The position numbers and the translations under genes are program-made. The notes under the pieces are model-generated. The model saw nothing but the letters and a program-made list of their open reading frames with translations, did not search any database and had not been told where the DNA came from. 22,565 nucleotides of DNA from Pseudomonadales bacterium (GTDB lineage: Bacteria; Pseudomonadota; Gammaproteobacteria; Pseudomonadales; Moraxellaceae): contig JABEVH010000026.1 in assembly GCA_013043915.1 (NCBI GenBank), positions 1 through 22,565 of the forward strand. The letters are read 5' to 3'. Shown here one piece after another: positions 8,128 to 15,562 of this stretch. Numbering within the stretch: position 1 is the first letter of the stretch; every line of letters starts with the position of its first letter.

Positions 8128-9225
8128 ATGATCGTTCGGCTCGTCATGATACTGCTCATCGGCTGGATAGGTACGGCCAGTGCTGATCGAATCAAGGATA
8201 TGGCGGAGATCTCGGGGGTGCGACCTAACCAGCTGGTGGGATACGGCTTGGTGGTGGGGCTGGATGGAACCGGAGACAGCACCAATCAGACGCCCTTTAC
8301 GGTACAAAGTTTTAAAAACATGTTGGCCGGATTTGGCATCGCGGTTCCTGCAGGTATGAATCCTCAGCTAAAAAATGTGGCAGCCGTCGCCTTGCATGCT
8401 GAATTACCGCCATTCTCCAAACCGGGACAGCCTATCGATGTCACGGTCTCTAGCTTGGGCAATGCCAAAAGTCTGCGCGGAGGCGCCTTGTTGATGGCTC
8501 CTTTGAAAGGCGCTGATGGTCTGACTTATGCGGTAGCCCAGGGCAATCTGGTGGTCAGTGGTTTTGGCGCCCAGGGTTCCGATGGTTCAAAAATTACGGT
8601 GAATGTCCCCACGGTAGGTACGATTCCAGGGGGGGCTCTGGTTGAACGTACGGTCAGTAACCCCTTCTCAACGGCACCTACGTTGACCTTTAATTTACAT
8701 CGCTATGATTTTACGACGGCTATGCGGGTCACCGATGTCATTAACAAGACCTTTGGACCTAATACAGCGACGACGCTCGATGGCGATTCCGTACAGGTAA
8801 CGCCTCCGGTCAATTCCAGCGATCGTGTGGTATTTATTTCGACGCTGGAGAACCTGGAGGTGAGTCCGGGGACAGCAGCTGCGCGCGTGATCATCAATTC
8901 TCGTACCGGAACCATTGTCATCGGCCAGGATGTCAGGGTCTCGCCTGCAGCGGTCAGCCACGGCAATCTGACCGTATCCATCTCTGAGAACCCGGAAATC
9001 AGTCAGCCAGGTCCTTTGTCCAATGGCCAGACCGAAGTTGTGCCCAAGTCCAATATCCAGATAACCCAGGATAATCGGCACATGTTTCTCTTTAAGTCAG
9101 GTACTTCTTTGGATGATATCGTGCGTGCCGTCAACCGGGTCGGGGTGGCTCCTGGCGATCTGATGGCTATCCTGGAAGCGCTCAAGGCCGCAGGCGCCCT
9201 GCAGGCCGAGATCAAGGTGATATGA
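8128..9225 (+). CDS. flgI: Flagellar P-ring protein FlgI
   Basis: A 365-residue periplasmic P-ring subunit, secreted by Sec. The first 19 residues are a signal peptide (hydrophobic LVMILLIGWIG, cleavage likely after ASA at 17-19). Mature FlgI hallmarks follow directly: DRIKDMAEISGVRPNQLVGY, GLVVGLDGTGDS, PFTVQSFKNML, then VSSLGNAKSLRGGALLMAPL. The C-terminal hallmark is DDIVRAVNRVGVAPGDLMAI. GGAGG upstream of the ATG is a good ribosome site. Its stop overlaps the flgJ start by four bases (ATGA). FlgI usually needs the chaperone FlgA, whose gene is not in this window. Confidence 0.97.
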   Translation: MIVRLVMILLIGWIGTASADRIKDMAEISGVRPNQLVGYGLVVGLDGTGDSTNQTPFTVQSFKNMLAGFGIAVPAGMNPQLKNVAAVALHAELPPFSKPGQPIDVTVSSLGNAKSLRGGALLMAPLKGADGLTYAVAQGNLVVSGFGAQGSDGSKITVNVPTVGTIPGGALVERTVSNPFSTAPTLTFNLHRYDFTTAMRVTDVINKTFGPNTATTLDGDSVQVTPPVNSSDRVVFISTLENLEVSPGTAAARVIINSRTGTIVIGQDVRVSPAAVSHGNLTVSISENPEISQPGPLSNGQTEVVPKSNIQITQDNRHMFLFKSGTSLDDIVRAVNRVGVAPGDLMAILEALKAAGALQAEIKVI

Positions 9226-10067
9226 TGCGTGACGTCGGCCTGAGTAATTATAACGACCTCTCGGCATTGCAGGCATTGAAGATGCAAGCCAGTCAGGGTA
9301 AGGATCCTAAAACTCTGCAGCAGGTCGCCAGGCAGTTTGAGTCCCTTTACATCAGCATGATGCTTAAGACCATGCGTGAAGCCACCCGCTCGCTCAACCC
9401 TGATGACCCGCTGAGTTCAAAGCAATCGCAGTTTTACGAGGATATGTTTGATAGTCAAATGTCCCTGTACATGTCACAGCATGGAGGGGTGGGCCTTGAA
9501 GATGTGCTGATGCGCCAGTTGGGAGGCCAATCAGGGAGGGTATCGAAAGCTCCGGTAAGTCCGCTTCCCCGTACCACCTCGTTGACATCAGCTCCCTCTC
9601 GGCAGGAACAACAGGATTTTGTTGACCAGATCATGCCGCATGCACAGGCCGCCGCCAGGTCTCTGGGTATCAGCCCGCGCGTTATCGTCGCGCAGGCGGC
9701 TCTTGAAACCGGATGGGGGCAGACCATTAAGCGCGGACTAAAAAACCTTTTCGGTATCAAGGCAGATGCCGGCTGGCAAGGTGCCCGTAGCCGCTCCAGT
9801 ACCCTGGAAGTCAATACTCAGGGTGAACTAAAGCGTACCCATGCCGATTTCAGAAACTATGCCAGCGTGGCGGCCAGCATGGATGATTACGTTCATTTTC
9901 TTAAATCCCATCCGCGTTATCGGCAAGCTTTGCAAGCGGGCACCAATGAACAGGACTTTATCCAGCGCCTGAGTGCTGCAGGGTATGCCAGTGATCCACA
10001 CTATGCTGCCAAGCTGGCACGAATCATGAATGGTATTTCACCATCGTCGGTTTCTTCGGCGGGCTAA
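9222..10067 (+). CDS. flgJ: Bifunctional rod-capping protein / peptidoglycan hydrolase FlgJ
   Basis: Caps the growing rod and cuts peptidoglycan so it can pass. Residues 1-100 are the rod-cap domain (VARQFESLYISMMLKTMREA, 35-54; FYEDMFDSQMSLYMSQHGGV, 71-90). A Ser/Pro/Thr-rich linker spans about 104-128. Residues 130-275 are the glucosaminidase-type muramidase, with the probable catalytic glutamate E162 in AALETGWG, then NLFGIKA and the substrate-groove region GWQG. The two-domain form is typical of beta- and gammaproteobacteria. Translation is coupled to flgI by the ATGA overlap; the next in-frame ATG, at 9225, is an equally possible start. A second, unrelated peptidoglycan-cleaving enzyme is encoded after flgL. 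Confidence 0.97.
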   Translation: MMRDVGLSNYNDLSALQALKMQASQGKDPKTLQQVARQFESLYISMMLKTMREATRSLNPDDPLSSKQSQFYEDMFDSQMSLYMSQHGGVGLEDVLMRQLGGQSGRVSKAPVSPLPRTTSLTSAPSRQEQQDFVDQIMPHAQAAARSLGISPRVIVAQAALETGWGQTIKRGLKNLFGIKADAGWQGARSRSSTLEVNTQGELKRTHADFRNYASVAASMDDYVHFLKSHPRYRQALQAGTNEQDFIQRLSAAGYASDPHYAAKLARIMNGISPSSVSSAG

Positions 10068-10088
10068 GCGTTAGCGAGGAGGCGTGGT

Positions 10089-12692
10089 GTGAGCAATTTG
10101 ATGAGTATTGGCCTGACCGGCCTGAATGCCAACTCGGCAGCTCTGAACACCACAGGCAATAATATTACCAACGCCAATACGCCGGGCTATAGCCGTGAGA
10201 GCACGGTGATCACGAGCCAGACACCAGATTCAACGGGTAGTTATTCCAGCGGTACCGGTGTCAATGTCCAGGGCGTGGTGCGTCAGGTCAACACCTTTGC
10301 TCAGTCGCAGTTACTGACAGATACCTCGCAATCCAGTCAATTGACCGCTTATTCCACCGCTTTAAGCCGTATCAATAATTATGTCGCCGGCTCAAATACC
10401 AGCGTCAGCACACAGATACAGACCCTGTTCAACGATATGCAGACAGCATTAAGCAACCCTTCCTCCGTGACCAGTCGGCAAGTTGCTTTCTCCGACATGC
10501 AGAACATGGTCAATACCTTCAATGCTTCTGCGGCTGAAGTTGCCAGTGAAAATCAGAGCGTCAATTCCACGCTGACTTCCAATGTCCAGCAGATCAATTC
10601 ACTGGCACAAAGCATTGCCAAGCTCAATGTGCAGCTGGCGGGTAGCGCTAATTTGCCGATAGCCCAGCAACCCAATAGCCTGCTCGACAGTCGGGATCAG
10701 CTGATACAGCAACTGTCGCAACTGGTATCTGTTTCGGTGGTTAAAGACGGAACCGGCGTTGACAATATCTTTATCGGTAATGGCCAGGCACTGGTGGTGG
10801 GGGCTCAGGCCTCAGCCATAGGCACTCAGCCAGCCACACAGAATGCATCACAAACGGATGTCACGATTGCTTCGGCGACGGGGCCGCGTGTCATTACCTC
10901 GACCATCAGCGGAGGCAGTGTGGGAGGCTTGCTTAATTATCAGCAGAATGTCCTGGGGTCGGTACAGAATACGCTAGGCCAGATGGCCATGGTGCTATCT
11001 AACTCCATGAATACCCAAAATAAATTGGGAGTGGATCTCAGCGGTAACCCAGGCATGAATCTGTTCAGCGATATCAATAGCACAGCGGCGACAACCAGCC
11101 GCATTACTTCGGATAACGGCAATCCTTCGCCGCAGACCTATGGCATGAATGTCAGCATTAATTCAACCTCGCAATTGACCAACAGTGACTATGTGCTGAA
11201 TTTCAACGGCCCAGGAACTAACTATACGTTGACTCGCAATAGTGATTCCAAGGTGGTGGCGCAGGGTAGTTTGCCTGGAAGTTTTCCGACAGCTATCAAT
11301 GCTGATGGATTCAGCATCAACCTGACCAGTGGTAATTTTGTGGCAGGTGCCAAGTTTTACGTGTCTCCCACCCGGCAGGGCGCATCCAGCCTGGCCATGA
11401 ATATCACTACGCCTTCGCAGCTTGCGCTGGCCTGGCCTGTGACTACCAGCAACAGTGTGACTAACCAGGGCAATGCCACCATCAGCGTGGCCGGGGTCAC
11501 CAGCACATCGACCCCTACATTCACCACCAAGCCCGGGGCCATGTCTCCCCCGCTGCTGATACGTTTTACCAGTGCGACAACTTACGATGTACTCAATAAC
11601 AGTAACCCGGCCAGCCCTACGCAGCTGGTGCCGCCGCTTATTGATCAGACCTATAACCCGGGTGGGGTCAATACCTTGTTTTCCACCGACCCGGGGCAGA
11701 CCCAGGTCAGCAGTACCGGTACGCTGGCCGGGGTGGCGACGACGACAGCAACCAACGGCTATCCTGCAGAGACACTGAATTTCAATATCTATAACAGCAC
11801 GACCGGTTCGGTGACGCCGAGTACGATTACCACCACGGCGAGTGAAAGTGCGGGTCAGATTGCGCAAGCCATCAATACGGTGACCGGAGTGAAGGCGGTG
11901 GCCAATACGCAAGCGGTATTGAGCAGCTTGGTCAACAGCGGAACATTTAGCCTCAGTCTTAACGGTCAGACCTTAAGCGGAACAACGCCTGATGCGCTGG
12001 CAGCCAGCATCAATGCCAGCGGGATTTTAGCCCAGGCCGGTATACAGGCCAGCTCGGATGGAACCAATCTGACCGTGCGCTCAGTGACAGGGGCAGATTT
12101 GTCGTTCAGTCTGGGCGGGGCAGCCACCAACTCGGTCAGCCTACAGGGCAGCAGTGGTGCCGCCCAGGTGGTGGCAGGGGGAGGGACGAGTACGGTCGGG
12201 GGCATCATCAATACCCAGTTGCCTGGCAGCTCCAGCCTGACGACGACGGGTCTTGGATTATTTACGACCAGCCCGGTGCCGCAGTCCACCTACCAGGGCT
12301 ATACCTTAAATATCAGTGGGGTGCCGGTGACGGGGGATACTTTTAGCGTGGGTTATAACAGCAATGCTGCTGGCGATGCGCGTAACGGTCAGGCCATGCT
12401 GGCCCTGCAGAATGCCAATAATGTCAACAATGGCACCATGAGCGTCAGCTCCTTGTACGGCTCCATGGTGCAATCGATAGGAAGCCAGTCGGCGCAAGCT
12501 CAAAGTGGTCAACAGGCAGCCACCACCGTCTTGCAGAATACGACGCAGTTGATCAGCCAGGTTTCTGGTGTGAACCTGAACGAAGAGGCTGCTAACCTTA
12601 TCCAGTATCAGCAGGCTTATACGGCATCAGCCCAGGTCATTAACACGGCTCGAACCATTTTCAACTCGTTATTAACGGCCGTAGGTGCTTGA
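10089..12692 (+). CDS. flgK: Hook-filament junction protein FlgK (HAP1), enlarged
   Basis: The first junction protein between hook and filament. At 867 residues it is much longer than E. coli FlgK (about 550). Residues 1-220 are the conserved D0/D1 part (GNNITNANTPGYSRESTV, 23-40; LLDSRDQLIQQLSQLVSVSV, 198-217). The C-terminus from about 737 is also conserved (SGVNLNEEAANLIQYQQAYT, 826-845). The middle has a DY-x-LNFN...FYVSPTR domain (about 367-430) and a module (556-730) homologous to the insertion in FlgE. The GTG at 10089 is chosen because GAGGAGG lies exactly 6 bases before it; an ATG at 10101 is the alternative. The sequence is extremely rich in Ser, Thr, Asn and Gln, as is normal for secreted flagellar proteins. 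Confidence 0.96.
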   Translation: MSNLMSIGLTGLNANSAALNTTGNNITNANTPGYSRESTVITSQTPDSTGSYSSGTGVNVQGVVRQVNTFAQSQLLTDTSQSSQLTAYSTALSRINNYVAGSNTSVSTQIQTLFNDMQTALSNPSSVTSRQVAFSDMQNMVNTFNASAAEVASENQSVNSTLTSNVQQINSLAQSIAKLNVQLAGSANLPIAQQPNSLLDSRDQLIQQLSQLVSVSVVKDGTGVDNIFIGNGQALVVGAQASAIGTQPATQNASQTDVTIASATGPRVITSTISGGSVGGLLNYQQNVLGSVQNTLGQMAMVLSNSMNTQNKLGVDLSGNPGMNLFSDINSTAATTSRITSDNGNPSPQTYGMNVSINSTSQLTNSDYVLNFNGPGTNYTLTRNSDSKVVAQGSLPGSFPTAINADGFSINLTSGNFVAGAKFYVSPTRQGASSLAMNITTPSQLALAWPVTTSNSVTNQGNATISVAGVTSTSTPTFTTKPGAMSPPLLIRFTSATTYDVLNNSNPASPTQLVPPLIDQTYNPGGVNTLFSTDPGQTQVSSTGTLAGVATTTATNGYPAETLNFNIYNSTTGSVTPSTITTTASESAGQIAQAINTVTGVKAVANTQAVLSSLVNSGTFSLSLNGQTLSGTTPDALAASINASGILAQAGIQASSDGTNLTVRSVTGADLSFSLGGAATNSVSLQGSSGAAQVVAGGGTSTVGGIINTQLPGSSSLTTTGLGLFTTSPVPQSTYQGYTLNISGVPVTGDTFSVGYNSNAAGDARNGQAMLALQNANNVNNGTMSVSSLYGSMVQSIGSQSAQAQSGQQAATTVLQNTTQLISQVSGVNLNEEAANLIQYQQAYTASAQVINTARTIFNSLLTAVGA
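11754..12278 (+). repeat. Shared hook/junction module, copy in flgK
   Basis: Codes for FlgK residues 556-730, from NGYPAE to FTTSPV. The block LSGTTPDALAASIN (629-642) matches FlgE LSGATPAAFAASIN at 11 of 14 positions. ASESA...VTGV, STVGG and FTTSPV follow the same order and spacing as in FlgE. Canonical FlgK sequence resumes right after, at YTLNISGVPVTGDTFSVGYN. Confidence 0.8.
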
Positions 12693-12702
12693 AGGAGGTA
12701 TC

Positions 12703-13962
12703 ATGACTCGTATTGGAAACGCCTATTTCTATTCGTCGGCTACTGCGGCCATGGATCAGAACCAGACAGCCTTGTTTCAGACCCAGGCGCAACTGTCCTC
12801 AGGGCTGAAGTACAACACACCTGCAGATAATCCTGGAGCCGCTGCCAATATTCTCAGCCTGCAGAGTTCTCAAAGTCTGATCAGCCAGTACCAGAATAAT
12901 GTCAGCACGGCATCAGGTCAGTTGTCGGCCATGGGCAACACCTTGAGCAGTATCACCTCGACGGTACAGTCCATTCGGGCCTTGGTGGTACAGGCAGGTG
13001 ATGGCACCTTAACGCAGGCAAACCGGCAAGCCATCGCTACCCAGATGAACCAGCAGATGGGATCTCTGGTGGGGTTGATGAACAGCAAGAATGTGTTGGG
13101 CCAGTATATGTTTGGTGGTTACCAGACCAGTACGCCCCCTTATGCCATCGGGGCCAATGGCCAGTACGCCTACCAGGGAGATGAGGGGCAGAACAGTGTG
13201 GCGGTGACGAATAATTCCCAGGTGTTTACCTCCTTGCCCGGGCAGGGAATTTTTGATGCGATACCTTCGGTGAACAAAACATTATTGACGTCACCTAGTC
13301 CCATGAACACCAGTCAACCGCCAGCGACTATCAATGGCGGTAGTATCACGGATCAAACCACGTTCAATAGCAATTATCCTTCGGATTACAAGATTGTCTT
13401 TAACCCGACCAGCCAGAGTACGCCACCGGGTTTGCAAAACTATAGCGTACTGAATGCCCAGACAGGGCATCCTGTTCAACAGAACATTACCTACAGCTCG
13501 GGTACTTCGATCAATTTCAACGGTCTGTCGGTGGCCGTCAGCGGGTCACCGCAGGTGGGTGATACGTTCTTTGTCGATTCCAGCCCTAATCAGAGTTTAC
13601 TGACGACCGTACAGAATGCCGTCAATGGTTTTAACACCTTAAGCAACTCAGCGGCTGATCAAAGTAACCTGACGACATTAATTAGCAATACCTTAGGCAA
13701 TATCGACCATGCCGTCAGCTCAATCAGCGATGCCCAAGCGCAAGTGGGTGCTGCACAAAATGTGACGACACAAGCTCAGAGTACCAATTCCAGTGTTTCA
13801 CTCAGCGTTACGCAGACACTAAGTAGCCTGACCGCTGTAGATTATGCGCAAGCCTCCACGCAGCTCAGCATGCAGCAAACAGTTTTGCAGGCGTCACAGC
13901 AGAGTTTTTTGAAAATCAGTGGTCTGTCGTTGTTTACATATTTTGGTTCCAGTGGTGGGTAA
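12703..13962 (+). CDS. flgL: Hook-filament junction protein FlgL (HAP3)
   Basis: The second junction protein, joining FlgK to flagellin; 419 residues, within the range of the longer FlgL proteins. The flagellin-like N-terminal coiled coil is clear (MTRIGNAYFYSS; QLSSGLKYNTPADNPGAAAN at about 30-49). The FlgL motif NVLGQYMFGGYQTSTPPYA lies near 132-150. The C-terminal helix (VDYAQASTQLSMQQTVLQAS) is canonical. The frame runs upstream to a TTG at 12685, but the ATG at 12703 follows a perfect AAGGAGGT (12692-12699) that overlaps the flgK stop, so 12703 is chosen. The outer domain (about 228-290) resembles a domain in the middle of FlgK. It is the last gene of the flgB-L run; a 77-base gap follows. 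Confidence 0.96.
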   Translation: MTRIGNAYFYSSATAAMDQNQTALFQTQAQLSSGLKYNTPADNPGAAANILSLQSSQSLISQYQNNVSTASGQLSAMGNTLSSITSTVQSIRALVVQAGDGTLTQANRQAIATQMNQQMGSLVGLMNSKNVLGQYMFGGYQTSTPPYAIGANGQYAYQGDEGQNSVAVTNNSQVFTSLPGQGIFDAIPSVNKTLLTSPSPMNTSQPPATINGGSITDQTTFNSNYPSDYKIVFNPTSQSTPPGLQNYSVLNAQTGHPVQQNITYSSGTSINFNGLSVAVSGSPQVGDTFFVDSSPNQSLLTTVQNAVNGFNTLSNSAADQSNLTTLISNTLGNIDHAVSSISDAQAQVGAAQNVTTQAQSTNSSVSLSVTQTLSSLTAVDYAQASTQLSMQQTVLQASQQSFLKISGLSLFTYFGSSGG

Positions 13963-14039
13963 AAAATTCACCAAACCTTCACCTGCATGCCCTGTCAGTC
14001 AGGCAAGCTATCTCCGTGATAGGCTAGGAAGCCGGGATA

Positions 14040-14459
14040 GTGAACGTATCAAGGGCAGGTACTCCTTTGGTTTTTTTGGCTACGATGCTGTCGGCTCAGG
14101 CCAGCTGCTGGCAGGATGCTGCGCGTCATACCCAGGTTGATGTTCGTCTGCTGCAAGCTATCGCCTGGGTGGAGAGCAGAAATCATCCCGACATTTTACA
14201 TCGCAATCATGATGGCAGCCTGGATGTGGGGCTGATGCAAATCAATAGCCGCTGGTGGCCGCAATTGCCTGCTCCGTCCTATTTGCTGGATCCTTGTTAT
14301 AACCTTCAGGTAGGTGCATGGATCCTGGGACAGGCTATCCAGCGGGTAGGCCCGGTCTGGGCCGCTGTGGGACGTTATCATGGCGGTAATGCAGCGGAAC
14401 AGGCGCGATATCAGCAAAAAGTCTATAGAAGGTGGCAGGTTTTAGTGGCAAAGCATTAA
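14040..14459 (+). CDS. Secreted IagB/VirB1-type lytic transglycosylase
   Basis: A small exported peptidoglycan-cleaving enzyme of the SLT (GH23) fold, 139 residues. Residues 1-21 are a signal peptide (MNVSRAGTPLVFLATMLSAQA, shown split: n-region NVSR, core PLVFLATML, cleavage after AQA). The mature part starts SCWQDAA, as in IagB-like proteins. E45 in AIAWVESR is the expected catalytic acid, followed by the substrate motif GLMQINSRWW (64-73). Cys23 and Cys86 (in LLDPC) probably form a disulphide. The GTG start at 14040 has AGGAAG 8 bases upstream; no other start preserves the signal peptide. The IagB/VirB1 group often serves type III or IV machines, so a role in letting the rod or junction pass the wall is plausible. 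FlgJ already has a muramidase, so its separate task is unknown. A sigma-54 promoter begins two bases after its stop. Confidence 0.85.
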   Translation: MNVSRAGTPLVFLATMLSAQASCWQDAARHTQVDVRLLQAIAWVESRNHPDILHRNHDGSLDVGLMQINSRWWPQLPAPSYLLDPCYNLQVGAWILGQAIQRVGPVWAAVGRYHGGNAAEQARYQQKVYRRWQVLVAKH

Positions 14460-14461
14460 GT

Positions 14462-14477
14462 TGGTACGGCCCTTGCT
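14462..14477 (+). promoter_or_regulatory. Sigma-54 promoter of fleSR
   Basis: TGGTACG-GCCC-TTGCT has the same -24 half as the flgB promoter and a perfect -12 half. GG (14463-14464) and GC (14475-14476) have the 10-base spacing. The predicted start near 14488 leaves about 28 bases before fleS. In Pseudomonas and Vibrio the equivalent genes are activated by FleQ/FlrA with sigma-54, and this site fits that scheme. Confidence 0.85.
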
Positions 14478-14515
14478 CAGTAGGATATAAATCCGAATGT
14501 GAGGCTACTTAGACC

Positions 14516-15562
14516 ATGTCCGCCGTCAGAAAAGCAGCAATGACCGCTCAGGTCCATCGTCAAGCGCCAAAAGTCTGTCATCTGTCCTCCTTGCCGCAGC
14601 AGGCCAGCGCGCTGATGGCAGCCTTGCCAGGTGGAGCGGTGGTGATCCTCAGCGATGGATGCGTTGGGGATTGCAACGCTCAGGCTCTTGATATGCTAGG
14701 GGCTCCCTTGCTGCATGAAGTGTGGTCTGATGTTATCGCTCGGGCATTTGTTCCGCGTGCTGATGATGGTCATGAAGTATCCTTGCGTGATGGTCGCAGG
14801 ATTCGTATCGTCAGTCAGCCCTTGCCGGGGGAAGATGGACAGCTTATTCAACTGATTGATCTGACGGAATCGCGCAGTTGGCAGGCCAAGGTAGCCCATC
14901 AGCAACGTGTCAATGCCCTAGGCCGTATGGCAGCCTCTCTGGCTCATCAGCTGCGCACCCCGTTAAGCAGCGCCACGCTATATGCCGCTCATCTACAAAA
15001 CTCACAATTACCGGAAGCTACGCGCCTGCGTTTTGCTGACCAACTGGTGGTTCAGTTGCATGTGATGGAAGGTCAGATACGTACGCTGATGCTGTTGGCG
15101 AGGCAGGAATTACCCTTGACCGACCGTATGGATATCAGCAGCTGGATGAAGTCCTGGAAACAGCGCTTGCAGGATCAGGTGCAGATCAGGGTTCAGGGTC
15201 GACCTGGCAAGGGATGTTTTTTGATGGGTAACCGCTTGGCCCTGGATGAGGCTTTGGTCAACCTGTTGCGCAATGCAGAAGACGTATCGTCCAAGGATAA
15301 AACGATCGATGTGGAGTTCGCTGTGGAAGAACAGCACGTCATGATCCGGGTCAGTGATCAGGGGTGCGGCATGGATAGTCAACAGTTACAGGCCATCGAA
15401 CAGCCATTTTATACCTCCAAGATACAAGGAACAGGATTGGGGTTGGCGCTGGTCCGAACCATTATGGCAGCTCATGGTGGGCGCTTGGAGGTGGTCAGTA
15501 ACGTAGGACAGGGCAGTACGTTCAGTCTGGTCATGCCGGTGTTGGAGGAGATACAACGATGA
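14516..15562 (+). CDS. fleS: Flagellar sensor histidine kinase FleS/FlrB
   Basis: A 348-residue kinase that phosphorylates FleR. There is no membrane segment or signal peptide, so it is cytosolic like its family. Residues about 30-118 form a PAS-like sensing domain (ending QLIQLIDLTESRSW). The dimerisation/phosphoacceptor helix has H144 in SLAHQLRTPLSSA. The ATP-binding domain shows the N box (LVNLLRNAED, N253), G1 (DQGCGM, 281-286), F box (EQPFYTSK) and G2 (GTGLGLALV, 305-313). All catalytic motifs are intact. The first ATG is used; GAGG lies 11 bases upstream, which is somewhat far and may mean modest translation. It overlaps fleR by ATGA. The symbol follows Pseudomonas naming. Confidence 0.94.
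   Translation: MSAVRKAAMTAQVHRQAPKVCHLSSLPQQASALMAALPGGAVVILSDGCVGDCNAQALDMLGAPLLHEVWSDVIARAFVPRADDGHEVSLRDGRRIRIVSQPLPGEDGQLIQLIDLTESRSWQAKVAHQQRVNALGRMAASLAHQLRTPLSSATLYAAHLQNSQLPEATRLRFADQLVVQLHVMEGQIRTLMLLARQELPLTDRMDISSWMKSWKQRLQDQVQIRVQGRPGKGCFLMGNRLALDEALVNLLRNAEDVSSKDKTIDVEFAVEEQHVMIRVSDQGCGMDSQQLQAIEQPFYTSKIQGTGLGLALVRTIMAAHGGRLEVVSNVGQGSTFSLVMPVLEEIQR

Noticed and set aside
10015..10030. TGGCACG at the 3' end of flgJ as a sigma-54 promoter for flgK
   Set aside because: The -24 half is perfect but the base pair at the -12 position is GA, not the invariant GC.
10603..10618. TGGCAC...TTGC inside flgK
   Set aside because: Spacing between GG and GC is 11, not 10, and it lies deep inside coding sequence with no gene start nearby.
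11163..11912. Long minus-strand open frame (249 codons) opposite flgK
   Set aside because: It lies fully inside a clear FlgK frame. Its translation is Arg/His/Gly-rich with no recognisable family, as expected from the reverse frame of Thr/Ser/Asn-rich codons.
4458..12278. Recent gene conversion between flgE and flgK as the cause of the shared module
   Set aside because: The similarity is at protein level; codons differ throughout the aligned blocks, so no recent DNA exchange is visible.
13951..13972. GGTG...CACC around the flgL stop as a terminator
   Set aside because: Only a 4-bp stem with a long A-rich loop and no following T-run.
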